Source of the DNA: Actinomycetes bacterium
GTDB lineage: Bacteria; Actinomycetota; Acidimicrobiia; Acidimicrobiales; Microtrichaceae
Direction of reading: 5' to 3'
Assembly (NCBI GenBank): GCA_023427825.1
Contig: JAEZAI010000066.1
Span: forward strand, 1-6,160
Length of the DNA: 6,160 nt
The notes under the pieces were generated by a model. It did not search any database, was not told where the DNA came from, and saw nothing but the letters and a program-made list of their open reading frames with translations. Below, piece after piece: positions 5,549 through 6,160 of this stretch (position 1 is its first letter; each line of letters begins with the position of its first letter). The position numbers and the translations under genes were made by a program.

Positions 5549-5744
5549 GGCGGGAGAGTCTCCACCGCGACGGTCCCGAGGACCCACCTCGGATGCCGCT
5601 CGCTCCGGCGACCGCTCCTGAACCTCGTTCGCGCCGACATGGAGCGAACGACCCTTTCTGACCGTGCGGGTCAACGATTGCTCACGTCCCTCCGCGGAGC
5701 GGCCGAAGGGACAACCGGAAGGGGCGCAGCGCGGAGAGGAACCG
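5549..5744. promoter_or_regulatory. Divergent intergenic control region, lipid kinase / PAS gene
   Basis: These 196 bases separate two outward-facing genes and should hold both promoters. On the minus strand TTGACC (5674-5669) resembles a -35 box, but no good -10 lies at the right distance. An inverted repeat, GTCCCT (5686-5691) and AGGGAC (5707-5712), and the palindrome CTCCGCGGAG (5690-5699) overlap in the leader of the PAS gene. No gene is supported here. Confidence 0.4.
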
Positions 5745-6160
5745 ATGGCACAGACCCCGCATCCGACGGCGACCGGATCGTCCGGCCCGGATCTCGCCGC
5801 GCAGCTCGTCGATCGGATGGACGCCCGCTCACTGCTGCGGGTCCTGGAGATCGGCTCCACCGACGGCGTCTGGATCACCAAGCTCGACGGCGGTGAGACG
5901 TGGGCCAGCGAGCGGTTCGCCCGGGCCCTGGGGTTCGACCCGGGGACCGAGCTGACGTCGGACCAGATCCTGCGACTGGTCGTGCGCGAGGACATCGAGA
6001 ACACGCGCCGGCTCGCGCTCGCCCACCTTGCCGATCCGTCCACGCCGTTCGACGCGCTCGTGCGCTACCACCACTGCGACCGTTCGATCGTCTGGATGCG
6101 CCGCCGCGGCGTCGCCACGCTCGACGGCGACGGCGAGCCCGAGCTGTTCGTCGGCCTGCA
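5745..6160 (+). CDS. PAS-domain signalling protein, N-terminal part (runs off window)
   Basis: An open frame from ATG 5745 to the window edge gives 138 residues with no stop. The start is well supported: GGAGAGGA at 5733-5740 with ACCG before the ATG. After a flexible Pro/Thr/Ser-rich head (1-15) and a helix (LAAQLVDRMDARSLLRVLEI), the PAS_3-like fold begins at about residue 37. Its marks are TDGVWITKLDGG (39-50), WASERFARALGFDPG (53-67), the VREDIENTRRL helix (80-90), FDALVRYHHCDRSIVWMRRRG (split here as FDALVRY 102-108 and IVWMRRRG 115-122) and GDGEPELFVGL at the edge. PAS domains sense small ligands or redox state and are normally followed by an output module such as a histidine kinase or a GGDEF cyclase, which lies beyond the window. 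No signal peptide is seen. It is divergent from the lipid kinase gene. Confidence 0.85.
   Translation, partial: MAQTPHPTATGSSGPDLAAQLVDRMDARSLLRVLEIGSTDGVWITKLDGGETWASERFARALGFDPGTELTSDQILRLVVREDIENTRRLALAHLADPSTPFDALVRYHHCDRSIVWMRRRGVATLDGDGEPELFVGL

Noticed and set aside
4631..5896. 421-residue plus-strand frame across the lipid kinase gene
   Set aside because: Low-complexity Arg/Gly/His composition typical of a shadow frame in high-GC DNA; the minus strand holds clear kinase motifs.
5549..6043. 165-residue N-terminal extension of the lipid kinase reading frame (minus strand)
   Set aside because: It is Arg/Ser-rich, has no domain character and is antisense to the well-supported PAS gene. 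The kinase fold starts exactly at the GTG at 5548.

Overview
The window is high-GC DNA with short intergenic gaps, GTG as well as ATG starts, and a WhiB-family Fe-S regulator. WhiB proteins are essentially confined to Actinomycetota and their phages, so this is an actinobacterial chromosome. The gene content looks like core genome, and I see no transposase, integrase, phage gene, tRNA, rRNA or CRISPR array. An Acidimicrobiia-like lineage is my guess; the sequence does not prove it.

Layout, left to right. (1) 1-283 (+) is the C-terminal end of an ArsA/Get3-type ATPase. (2) 283-1473 (+) is a second ArsA/Get3-type ATPase, coupled to the first by a TGATG stop/start overlap. (3) 1510-3156 (+) is a cytosolic GAF-PAS-HisKA_2-HATPase sensor kinase closely resembling mycobacterial PdtaS. 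It ends at a strong hairpin (3167-3194). (4) 3269-3592 (-) is a WhiB1-like Fe-S protein, convergent with pdtaS. (5) 3593-3817 is a divergent control region with a long imperfect hairpin and a CRP-like dyad. (6) 3818-4525 (+) is a glycerophosphodiester phosphodiesterase. (7) 4559-5548 (-) is a diacylglycerol-kinase-family lipid kinase whose catalytic domain carries an in-frame 24-bp tandem repeat. (8) 5549-5744 is a second divergent control region. (9) 5745-6160 (+) is the N-terminal part of a PAS-domain signalling protein that runs off the window.

How the genes fit together. The order ArsA-ArsA-PdtaS-WhiB joins in one place genes that I recall lying at two separate M. tuberculosis loci (Rv3679-Rv3680 beside whiB4, and pdtaS Rv3220c beside whiB1 Rv3219). 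All three families have been tied to redox or nitric-oxide stress in mycobacteria, so a stress-sensing module is a reasonable hypothesis. The phosphodiesterase and lipid kinase both act on glycerolipid metabolism, but they are convergent and not in one operon.

I did not find a clear-cut new biological system. The points most worth a second look are the combined locus, the structured whiB-glpQ intergenic region, the loss of cysteines in the PdtaS GAF domain, the non-canonical Walker A of the ArsA protein, and the repeat insertion in the lipid kinase.
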